Source: Bacteroidales bacterium
GTDB taxonomy: Bacteria > Bacteroidota > Bacteroidia > Bacteroidales > UBA4181
NCBI GenBank assembly: GCA_031264715.1
Contig: JAISDP010000179.1
Span: 1-6,994, forward strand
Length of the DNA: 6,994 nt
Reading direction: 5' to 3'
The translations under genes were made by a program, and so were the position numbers. A model generated the notes under the pieces. It worked only from the letters and a program-made list of their open reading frames with translations. It was not told the origin of the DNA and made no database searches. Each line of letters opens with the position of its first letter. Position 1 is the stretch's first letter. Shown here in pieces: positions 1 through 6,071 of the stretch.

Positions 1-107
1 TCGCGTCTCTACATTTTTATATCACAATATCAGCGCAAAAATCCCACCATTTTTATAGAAATATTGCGAACAGGGCAAATGCTTTTTGAAAAAGCGGTTT
101 TAAACGT

Positions 108-127
108 TTTCCGGCACGGAAATCCGT
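108..127. repeat. Two overlapping small inverted repeats
   Basis: TTTCCG (108-113) and CGGAAA (117-122) form a perfect 6-bp inverted repeat around GCA. ACGGA (116-120) and TCCGT (123-127) form a second 5-bp one around AA. They share bases 116-122, so only one hairpin can form at a time. There is no T-tract after either, so they do not look like a terminator. They could be an operator half-site pair or part of a dispersed intergenic element; the function is unknown. Confidence 0.45.
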
Positions 128-128
128 A

Positions 129-162
129 AAAACAGCTACGCCCTGAAAACAGCTACGCCCTG
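129..162. repeat. Exact 17-bp tandem duplication
   Basis: The unit AAAACAGCTACGCCCTG occurs twice back to back, at 129-145 and 146-162, with no mismatch. It is more GC-rich than the surrounding DNA and lies about 180 bp before the first start codon. The 17-bp period is not a multiple of three, which argues against coding sequence here. It could be a recent slippage duplication or a duplicated regulator site. At roughly 1.6 helical turns, the two copies would not face the same side of the DNA. Confidence 0.9.
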
Positions 163-343
163 CAAAAGTCGGCTCGTTTACTATCGCCAGATAAGACAAA
201 ACGAAAATTTTATATTTTTTAACATAAAATTTGCGAAAAATCATTTGAAAAACCGTACATTTGCAAAATCGATTTTTATATATGGTCAAATTGTCAAAAA
301 GCTAAATAAATATCAAATAAATTAAATTAACAAAAATAGTATT

Positions 344-1537
344 ATGAGTAGCAAAAATTTTTCCAGGCGGAATTTCATCGGTCTTACCGGCCTTGCCGGT
401 GCAGGATTGGCTCTTTCGGGCAATCCGCTGATGGCGGCACAACCTCTGCATACGGAAGCGTATGCAGGAAAAACGTTTAAAGTTGGCATTATCGGATGCG
501 GTAATCGCAGCAAAGCGCTTATTGGTGCATTGAATAGTGTACCCGAGCTTGAAATGGCGGCTCTTTGCGACATAGTTCCCCACAAGATGAACCAGCGGGC
601 GCAATTGATCAAAACCGGTGCAAAACCCAAATTCGTGAACAGTTTGGATGAACTGCTCAAAATGCCGGAGTTGGATGCAATCGTGGTTATAACTCCTAAC
701 GACACGCACAAAGATGTTGTAATAGCTGCGCTTGAGGCCGATAAGCATGTATTTTGCGAAAAGCCGATGGCAATAACCGTGGCGGATTGTAATGAAATGT
801 TAGGGACTGTGGAACGTACCAGGAAAGTGTTGCAAATTGGCCATCAACGCCGCCATTCGCCCGAATGGAAACTCCTGGTGGAAACCATCAACACTAAACC
901 TGTGGGAAAAGTGCTTCAATCCAGCCTGTTTGACTATCGTGGCGACTGGCGCGTTCCCGATGCGGACGAATATCCTGCAGGCGTTGAATACTGGAGGCTG
1001 AACCAGGCCCGGAGCGGTGGCGTGGTGTACGAGATGGGCGCTCACATCATCGACGTGAACAACTGGGTATTCGACAGCGAGCCGATTGCGATATGCAGCT
1101 TGCAGGGCGTTAATAATTTCTCGCTGCGCAAGCGCGATTCGAGCGACCATGGCGGAGTGCTTGTGCAATATGCCAACGGGGCAATGATGAACTACGGCGG
1201 GAATGTATACAACTACGGTGCCACCGCACTGGATACCTTTTTCTGTGTGAATGGCACCGTACAGTTGGGCGGTGGCGTGCTTTCCATCAAATACGGATCT
1301 CCGGCGGGCTTCCCAAAACCGAAGGATATGCCCCAACCCGAACAGGTATCCCTGAAAGAACGTAACCAGGAAGGCGACGGTACGGCAGAGCAATTTCGCA
1401 ATTTTGCCAAAGCCATGGAAGGCAAGGCCAAGGCATTTCCCGATGGCTACATTGGTCGCCGTTGCGTTCAGGTCATGGAAGGCTCGTTACGTTCGGCAAA
1501 GGCCAGAAGAGTGATTGATGTGAATGAATTAGGGTAA
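344..1537 (+). CDS. Tat-exported Gfo/Idh/MocA family oxidoreductase
   Basis: This 397-residue protein belongs to the Gfo/Idh/MocA family: an NAD(P)-binding Rossmann domain followed by an alpha/beta substrate domain, acting on sugars or cyclitols. It starts with a twin-arginine signal (SRRNFIG, residues 7-13) and a hydrophobic stretch to about residue 30. A plausible signal peptidase site is near Ala31/Ala32, and there is no lipobox Cys, so export to the periplasm is likely. The dinucleotide loop is GIIGCGNR (48-55). The family EKP motif with its usual catalytic Lys is at 139-141. The second active-site motif GGVVYEMGAHIID (225-237) carries His234 and Asp237; Glu230 sits where many cytoplasmic members have Asp. 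The typical WRL motif is at 217-219. The substrate cannot be read from the sequence. Some family members are NAD-dependent glycosidases rather than net dehydrogenases (GH109, and the sulfoquinovosidases of GH188), so a glycoside-cleaving role upstream of the importer is possible. The ATG at 344 is supported by the complete Tat motif right after it; no Shine-Dalgarno sequence is seen. A terminator follows, so it may be transcribed separately from the downstream genes. Confidence 0.9.
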   Translation: MSSKNFSRRNFIGLTGLAGAGLALSGNPLMAAQPLHTEAYAGKTFKVGIIGCGNRSKALIGALNSVPELEMAALCDIVPHKMNQRAQLIKTGAKPKFVNSLDELLKMPELDAIVVITPNDTHKDVVIAALEADKHVFCEKPMAITVADCNEMLGTVERTRKVLQIGHQRRHSPEWKLLVETINTKPVGKVLQSSLFDYRGDWRVPDADEYPAGVEYWRLNQARSGGVVYEMGAHIIDVNNWVFDSEPIAICSLQGVNNFSLRKRDSSDHGGVLVQYANGAMMNYGGNVYNYGATALDTFFCVNGTVQLGGGVLSIKYGSPAGFPKPKDMPQPEQVSLKERNQEGDGTAEQFRNFAKAMEGKAKAFPDGYIGRRCVQVMEGSLRSAKARRVIDVNELG

Positions 1538-1579
1538 AACTTAGTTACATATTGTTTTTTTGTTTACTTGATTATTGTG

Positions 1580-1622
1580 TATAGGCTTAATCGGTTCTGA
1601 CAACCGGTTAAGTCTATATTTT
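1580..1622 (+). terminator. Strong intrinsic terminator after the oxidoreductase gene
   Basis: The left arm TATAGGCTTAATCGGTT (1580-1596) and right arm AACCGGTTAAGTCTATA (1602-1618) pair over 17 bp as RNA, including two G-U wobbles. The loop is CTGAC, and TTTT (1619-1622) follows directly. It begins 42 nt after the stop codon of the oxidoreductase gene and ends 35 nt before the transporter start. That leaves little room for a separate promoter downstream, so it may act as a partial terminator or attenuator, or the promoter of the next gene may overlap it. Confidence 0.85.
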
Positions 1623-1657
1623 AGTCGACAGTCACACATCGGACAAAAATCCTAAAA

Positions 1658-3046
1658 ATGCAAAACCCAAAAGAAATAAAAAGGATTCCATTAAAAGAAA
1701 AGATCGCCTACGGATTAGGGGATGTTGGCAACAATTTCCTCTTCGACCTTGGACAAATATACCTGCTGAAGTTTTATACGGATTCCTTGGGGATTCCGGC
1801 AGCTGCTGCGGCAACGCTTTTTTTGGTGACAAAAATATTAGACGGTTTTACCGATGTTGCGGTCGGTACCTGGGTGGATCACAGGAAAAAATACGGGAAA
1901 CTGGGAAAATTCCGTTCGTTTATGATTTATGCGGTACCGCCGCTTGCCTTGTGTACGGCTGTCAGTTTTTACAATCCCGATTTCGAGGTTACCGGAAAAA
2001 TCATTTGGGCCTATTGTTCTTATGCGGCGTTTGGGCTTGCCTACACCATGTTCAACATACCGTACGGTTCGATGATTCCGGCTATGACAAAGGATCCCGT
2101 GGAGAGGGCAAGTATGGCATCGTTCCGCGAAGCAGGCGCAAAAATTGGCTTGGGGGTCACGCAAATTGCCTTTATACCGCTTGTTCTTTTTTCATCGAAT
2201 TTGTTTGGCGAGAAATACAGCTTCTTTGCGGCGGCGGCAGTATTCGCCGTTGCAGGTTGTACGATGCAGATGATTTGTACGCTCAATATCAGGGAGCGCC
2301 ATGTGGAACCGCCAAAACCCCAAAGGGAGAATGTCTCTCTTCTCAAAAGCTACAAGGCGATCCTGAAAAATTCTCCGTTGCTGGTACTCAGCCTGGTTAA
2401 CCTTTTCACTTTTTCGGCATTCAACGTAAAGCTTGCCGTTCAGCCCTATTTCTGCGAGTATGTTTTGCATGATTTGAAGTTTGTTTCGTATGCGGGATCC
2501 TTCCAGGTCGTATGTCTTCTCGTGGGTATTTTTTGCGTGAAACCTTTAGTGCGCCTGTACGGTAAAAAGGCTACCTACATAGCGGGCGCGGCGATATGGG
2601 CGATTGCAGAACTTTTTGCAGTATTCTTTGCCAATAATCTTATTACATACATTGTCTTTGCAGGCATTGCTTTCTTCGGCTCGGCATTTACCAACACCCT
2701 GAACTGGGCCTTGATTTCCGATGCGGTAGAGTATGGCGAATGGAAAACAGGAAAACGTTCGGAAGGAGTAGTGTATTCCTTTTTTACCTTTTTCAGGAAA
2801 CTGTCGCAGGCAGTGGCTGGTTTTGTACCGGGAGTGGTGCTGGCTATGGTCGGTTATGTGGCCAATACAAAACAGTCTCCCGAAGCGATCCAGGGGATCA
2901 GGGGCTTGATGTTTATCTATCCCGGCGCAATGGCTGTTGCCACTTTCGTGGTGATGTCCCTTTTTTACAAGCTGAATGATAAACGTTACAAAGAAATTGT
3001 ACGGGAACTGGAGGACAGAAAATCCGTGAACATAGATACCATATAA
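1658..3046 (+). CDS. GPH-family sugar:cation symporter (MelB/YihO-like)
   Basis: This 462-residue inner-membrane protein has about twelve hydrophobic segments, split by a basic and proline-rich cytoplasmic loop (about 210-235). Family hallmarks of the glycoside-pentoside-hexuronide:cation symporters are clear. The N-terminal YGLGDVGNN is at 18-26. A helix-II motif LDGFTD (61-66) has the Asp62/Asp66 pair, spaced like the cation-site Asp55/Asp59 of MelB. The late motif EYGEWKTGKRSEG spans 358-370. The length is normal for the family. It should import a sugar or glycoside with Na+ or H+; the substrate is not readable. E. coli YihO, the sulfoquinovose transporter, is in this family, as are melibiose, xyloside and glucuronide carriers. 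It is the first gene of the putative operon, 14 nt before the isomerase gene. Its ATG at 1658 follows CAAAAATCCTAAAA with no Shine-Dalgarno sequence. Confidence 0.93.
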   Translation: MQNPKEIKRIPLKEKIAYGLGDVGNNFLFDLGQIYLLKFYTDSLGIPAAAAATLFLVTKILDGFTDVAVGTWVDHRKKYGKLGKFRSFMIYAVPPLALCTAVSFYNPDFEVTGKIIWAYCSYAAFGLAYTMFNIPYGSMIPAMTKDPVERASMASFREAGAKIGLGVTQIAFIPLVLFSSNLFGEKYSFFAAAAVFAVAGCTMQMICTLNIRERHVEPPKPQRENVSLLKSYKAILKNSPLLVLSLVNLFTFSAFNVKLAVQPYFCEYVLHDLKFVSYAGSFQVVCLLVGIFCVKPLVRLYGKKATYIAGAAIWAIAELFAVFFANNLITYIVFAGIAFFGSAFTNTLNWALISDAVEYGEWKTGKRSEGVVYSFFTFFRKLSQAVAGFVPGVVLAMVGYVANTKQSPEAIQGIRGLMFIYPGAMAVATFVVMSLFYKLNDKRYKEIVRELEDRKSVNIDTI

Positions 3047-3060
3047 AATATCACTATCTC

Positions 3061-4395
3061 ATGAAATCAAAAATAGTATTCATCCCCTTGGCAAGGACAA
3101 CGTTCTCAATGTCCGATGCTACGGAAAATTTCAACAAGTCGTGCAAAATGCTGGAAGGTCTTGTTGAAAACCTGCAACGACCGCAGGATATGTTAACTTC
3201 GCCCGAGATGTTGTCGGATTACTTGGCGACACTTACCTGCCTCGACCTGGTGATTTACCAGTGTACCACATTCATTGGCGGGGACTTCATAACGGAAATT
3301 ACGCGCCGGTTCAATTGCCCGGTCATTGTATGGTCGTTGCGCGAACCTTCGATTGATGGCGGGCGGCTGAAGCTCAATTCGCTTACCGGGGCTTTCTCGG
3401 CGGGTAACAGCCTGTACATGCAGGGACGCGGGTACCGTTTCATTTTCGGTAGTCCTGATGAGCCGGCAGTAGTGCGAACGTTCAAACAGACGTTGGCCGC
3501 ATTGGAAATAACCGGGAAATTACGTGAATTGGTAGTTGGAGTGGTGGGTTCGCAACCTGCAGGATTCGGATTCGGCGATATGGATGAAGCCTTATTGTCG
3601 GGGAAACTTGGGGTGCGGATTACCCGTGTGGAAGCTGCCAGCCTGATGAAAACGGCAGCAGCTTATCCACCCGAAGCGTTTGCCGCATCATTAACCGAAT
3701 TGAAGGAACGTACGAAAGGATGGGAAACGCTCCCTGCCGAAAACATGGAAAAACACGCTCGCCTGCGTACTGCCTACCGGGAATTTGCTGCCACGAACGG
3801 GATTAAAGCGCTGGCATCGCGTTGCTGGCCCGATTTTTTCACGGAATATGGCGTACCGGTATGTTCGGTGCTTTCGTTTTTGAATGACTGCGGTGTTGCC
3901 GCTTCGTGCGAAACCGACATGGGCGGGGCTATCAGCATGTTCATCGGTTCGGCATTGACCGGCGGCGCTACTTATTTCGGCGACCCTGTGGCCATTGACG
4001 AAAACTGTAACGGTATTGTGTTCTGGCATTGCGGGGCAGGAGCAACCTCGTTGGCAAGGAAAGCGGAAGGCGCCAGACTGGGCGTGCATCCCAACCGGAA
4101 GATCGGCCCTACCATGGAGTTTGGACTGCGGAGTGGCGCTGTAACCGTTCTGCGTCTGGGTAAAAGTCGCGAAGGCTTGCGCTTGATGGCTATGAAGGCT
4201 GAAGCCCTGGACGAACCTCAAAAGTTTTTCGGCACTTCGGTAACCGTGAAACCTGCCACAGGAACCCCGCAGGAGAAAGTGACCGCATTGGTGGGCGACG
4301 GATGGGAACCGCATTTTGTGGTAGCATACGGCGATATCATGGAAGAATTGCGGTTGATGTGCGGGTTCCTGGATATTCCGTTTATAGAATATTAG
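3061..4395 (+). CDS. L-fucose/L-arabinose isomerase-family sugar isomerase
   Basis: This 444-residue cytoplasmic protein resembles the fucose/arabinose isomerase superfamily, metal-dependent aldose-ketose isomerases. Visible family features are the N-terminal strand KIVFIPLARTTF (4-15); CWPDF (255-259) with Glu262; LND (274-276); CETDMGGA (283-290) with Glu284 and Asp286 as candidate metal or acid-base residues; FWHCG (321-325) with His323; and the C-terminal PHFVVAYGD (417-425) with His418. It is shorter than L-fucose isomerase (about 590) and L-arabinose isomerase (about 500), so it belongs to a more compact subgroup of unclear substrate. Sulfoquinovose isomerases of sulfoglycolysis are, to my recollection, in this superfamily. 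It follows the symporter gene by 14 nt. It probably converts the imported aldose to the ketose used by the downstream transketolase. No kinase gene accompanies it in the window. General family call: confident. Substrate: unknown. Confidence 0.9.
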   Translation: MKSKIVFIPLARTTFSMSDATENFNKSCKMLEGLVENLQRPQDMLTSPEMLSDYLATLTCLDLVIYQCTTFIGGDFITEITRRFNCPVIVWSLREPSIDGGRLKLNSLTGAFSAGNSLYMQGRGYRFIFGSPDEPAVVRTFKQTLAALEITGKLRELVVGVVGSQPAGFGFGDMDEALLSGKLGVRITRVEAASLMKTAAAYPPEAFAASLTELKERTKGWETLPAENMEKHARLRTAYREFAATNGIKALASRCWPDFFTEYGVPVCSVLSFLNDCGVAASCETDMGGAISMFIGSALTGGATYFGDPVAIDENCNGIVFWHCGAGATSLARKAEGARLGVHPNRKIGPTMEFGLRSGAVTVLRLGKSREGLRLMAMKAEALDEPQKFFGTSVTVKPATGTPQEKVTALVGDGWEPHFVVAYGDIMEELRLMCGFLDIPFIEY

Positions 4396-4460
4396 AGTTT
4401 AGGATTTAAAGTTGAGTCCATAAACGCAACGTTCGGATTTTAAAAATCGAAAATTGAAAG

Positions 4461-5126
4461 ATGCATATTGAAGAATTAAATAAACTGAATCCCCACCTGA
4501 TCATTAAAGAAGTTAACGATCAGTCGTTCCGGGTATATGGGAAAATTGTCGCCGGTTACGATTTTTCGGGATTGCTGGATTATATGGAACGGGAAACGCC
4601 TGTTCCCGACGAAGGGAATATCTACAGGGCTTCGGTTGCAGAACTGGAGCAGTTTGCGGTTTGTGAGCGGCTTTCCAAAGGGTTCTACGGCGAAATGCCC
4701 ATTCAAACCGGTTATTGCAACGGGCGTAACTCAACCCTGAACGGATTGGAATATCACATCGGCAGCGAAATTGATATTGCGGTTACCGATTTGGTGTTGC
4801 TGCTGGGCCGGTTGCAGGATGTGGCCGACGGGATGTATTCGGCGGAAATGATCGATGCGTACTTTGTCCCGAAAGGCGTGGCTTTACAGCTTTATGAAAC
4901 CACGCTGCATTTCAGTCCGTGTAAAACGGAGGCCGGCGGGTTCAAATGTATTGTGATATTGCCGCGCGGTACAAACGAACCGCTCGAAAACGACAAGGCA
5001 AAGTACGGCGACAAGTTTCTTTTTGCCCGTAACAAATGGCTGTTGGCGCATCCCGAAAGGAAACCCCTGATGGAGAAAGGCGCCTGGCCGGGAATAATTG
5101 GAAATAATATCGAAGTCAAAATATAA
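4461..5126 (+). CDS. DUF4867-like protein, possible cupin-type sugar isomerase/epimerase
   Basis: I recognise this 221-residue protein as resembling the DUF4867 family, which has no established function that I know of. Two conserved-looking blocks stand out. NGLEYHIGSEI (94-104) contains His99 and Glu103, and LYETTLHFSPC (144-154) contains Glu146 and His150. The alternating hydrophobic strand pattern between them and LPRGTN (167-172) suggest a beta-rich, cupin-like barrel. In that reading His99, Glu103, Glu146 and/or His150 would bind a metal, much as in the KduI or lyxose-isomerase type of cupin sugar isomerases. This is inference from spacing, not an alignment. There is no signal peptide or membrane segment, so it is cytoplasmic. 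It lies between the isomerase gene (65-nt gap) and the transketolase genes (48-nt gap), which places it in sugar interconversion. It could be a mutarotase, an epimerase or a second ketol isomerase. The leader is A-rich and has no clear Shine-Dalgarno sequence. Confidence 0.8.
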   Translation: MHIEELNKLNPHLIIKEVNDQSFRVYGKIVAGYDFSGLLDYMERETPVPDEGNIYRASVAELEQFAVCERLSKGFYGEMPIQTGYCNGRNSTLNGLEYHIGSEIDIAVTDLVLLLGRLQDVADGMYSAEMIDAYFVPKGVALQLYETTLHFSPCKTEAGGFKCIVILPRGTNEPLENDKAKYGDKFLFARNKWLLAHPERKPLMEKGAWPGIIGNNIEVKI

Positions 5127-5133
5127 TTTTTCA

Positions 5134-5151
5134 GACAGGTAAAAATCTGTC
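5134..5151 (+). other. Weak hairpin in the gap before the transketolase genes
   Basis: GACAGG (5134-5139) can pair with TCTGTC (5146-5151), a 6-bp stem with one G-U pair around a TAAAAA loop. No T-tract follows on either strand, so it is not a standard terminator. It might influence mRNA processing or stability between the DUF4867-like gene and the transketolase pair, or it may be chance. Confidence 0.3.
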
Positions 5152-5174
5152 CAACATAACAATTAAAAATAGTA

Positions 5175-6017
5175 ATGGAAGTTCAAGAATTAGAGCAATT
5201 AGAAGCAAAAGCGAAGGAAATTCGCAAGATGACCATCGACTCGATCGGTTACTTAGGCGTAGGCCACATTGGTGGCGCGTTATCCATTGTAGAAGTGTTG
5301 ACCGTGCTTTACTACAGGCACATGGCCGTATCGCCCGACAACCCGAAAAGGAAGAACCGCGATAAATTAGTATTGTCCAAAGGCCATGCAGGACCGGCAT
5401 TATATAGCGTGTTGGCAGATAAGGGATTTTTCCCGAAAGACTGGCTACATACCCTCAACAAAGGCGGAACCAACCTGCCCAGCCATTGCGACATGAACCG
5501 CACCCCGGGCATCGATATGTCTACCGGTTCGCTGGGACAGGGCATTTCGGCCGCTATCGGCATTGCATTGGCCAACCGGCTGGACGGTATCGATCAAAAA
5601 GTGTACCTGATCATTGGCGACGGCGAATCGAACGAAGGACAGATATGGGAAGGCGCGATGGCGGCTCCTCATTACAAGCTGAACAACCTGATTGCGTTTA
5701 CCGATTACAACAAGATGCAGATCGACGGCTATGTTCACGAAATCATGAACGTGGAAGATTTGGACGCCAAATGGACCGCTTTCGGATGGTTCGTGCAGCG
5801 GGTGAACGGACACGATTTCCGGGATATGGATATGGCCATCGAGCGGGCTAAAAAAGAACTTTACAGGCCGTCGATGATCATCCTGGATACCATCAAGGGG
5901 AAAGGAGCGTTCTTTGCCGAACGCAGGCTGGACAACCACAACATGAACGTGGATTACGAAACAGCAAAAGAGGCATGCCGGCTAATTGATGATGGTTTTG
6001 CATCGTCAACAAATTGA
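5175..6017 (+). CDS. Split transketolase, N-terminal (thiamine-diphosphate-binding) subunit
   Basis: This 280-residue protein matches the N-terminal half of transketolase, the usual length for the split form. The thiamine-diphosphate motif begins GDGESNEGQIWEG (148-160) and ends at DYNK (177-180), with Asp149 and Asn179 as the expected Mg2+ ligands. Conserved active-site histidines are His31 in GHIGG and His71 in KGHAGPALY; the loop STGSLGQG (116-123) is also present. It pairs with the next gene product to form the full enzyme, which moves a two-carbon ketol unit from a ketose to an aldose. The position after an isomerase and the lack of other pentose-phosphate genes suggest a dedicated catabolic transketolase rather than the housekeeping one. 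The start ATG at 5175 follows AATTAAAAATAGTA, an A-rich leader without a Shine-Dalgarno sequence. The gap to the C-subunit gene is 54 nt. Confidence 0.95.
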   Translation: MEVQELEQLEAKAKEIRKMTIDSIGYLGVGHIGGALSIVEVLTVLYYRHMAVSPDNPKRKNRDKLVLSKGHAGPALYSVLADKGFFPKDWLHTLNKGGTNLPSHCDMNRTPGIDMSTGSLGQGISAAIGIALANRLDGIDQKVYLIIGDGESNEGQIWEGAMAAPHYKLNNLIAFTDYNKMQIDGYVHEIMNVEDLDAKWTAFGWFVQRVNGHDFRDMDMAIERAKKELYRPSMIILDTIKGKGAFFAERRLDNHNMNVDYETAKEACRLIDDGFASSTN

Positions 6018-6071
6018 AAATAACCAAAATCAGAATCCATCAATCATCAATTAAAAATAGAAAAATAGAAA

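Larger units (their letters stand above)
1..343. other. AT-rich upstream intergenic region
   Basis: There is no convincing gene in this stretch. It is AT-rich with many A and T runs, becoming almost purely A/T just before the first gene. It contains a 17-bp tandem duplication (129-162) and overlapping small inverted repeats (108-127), listed separately. I looked for the Bacteroidetes promoter pattern (TTTG, about 20 nt, TAnnTTTG). Pieces are present, such as TTTG at 260-263, a TAtaTATG at 277-284 and a TA-AAA-TTTG at 225-233, but no pair has the right spacing, so I do not call a promoter. The promoter of the 344 gene must nevertheless lie here or further upstream. A 78-codon reverse-strand reading frame (53-289) is probably not a gene. 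Confidence 0.7.

Noticed and set aside
244..284. Promoter built from TTTG at 244-247 or 260-263 with TAtaTATG at 277-284
   Set aside because: Spacings of 29 and 13 nt do not fit the roughly 20-nt Bacteroidetes spacing, and the -7 element has a mismatch.
53..289. Reverse-strand 78-codon reading frame in the upstream region
   Set aside because: It spans the 17-bp tandem duplication, whose period is not a multiple of three, and AT-rich low-complexity DNA. No domain or start context is recognisable. It may be the translated shadow of an intergenic repeat.
302..748. Two reverse-strand reading frames opposite the start of the oxidoreductase gene
   Set aside because: The opposite strand encodes a clear Tat signal and Rossmann motif over the same bases. 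The reverse peptides have no recognisable features.
3691..4314. Long (207-codon) reverse-strand frame within the isomerase gene
   Set aside because: It is opposite the conserved catalytic half of the isomerase. Its product is rich in His, Arg and Ser as expected from antisense translation.
4396..4460. Possible regulatory RNA in the largest intra-operon gap
   Set aside because: Only A/T-rich degenerate repeats (GTTTAGGATTTAAAGTTGAG-like) and a tiny GATTT/AAATC stem are visible, which is ordinary low-complexity spacer.
5134..5151. Hairpin as an intrinsic terminator
   Set aside because: The stem is only 6 bp and no T-tract follows on either strand.
5445..5939. Overlapping reverse- and forward-frame ORFs in the transketolase N-subunit gene
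   Set aside because: The thiamine-diphosphate motif and histidines are all in the 5175-6017 frame; the others are composition shadows.
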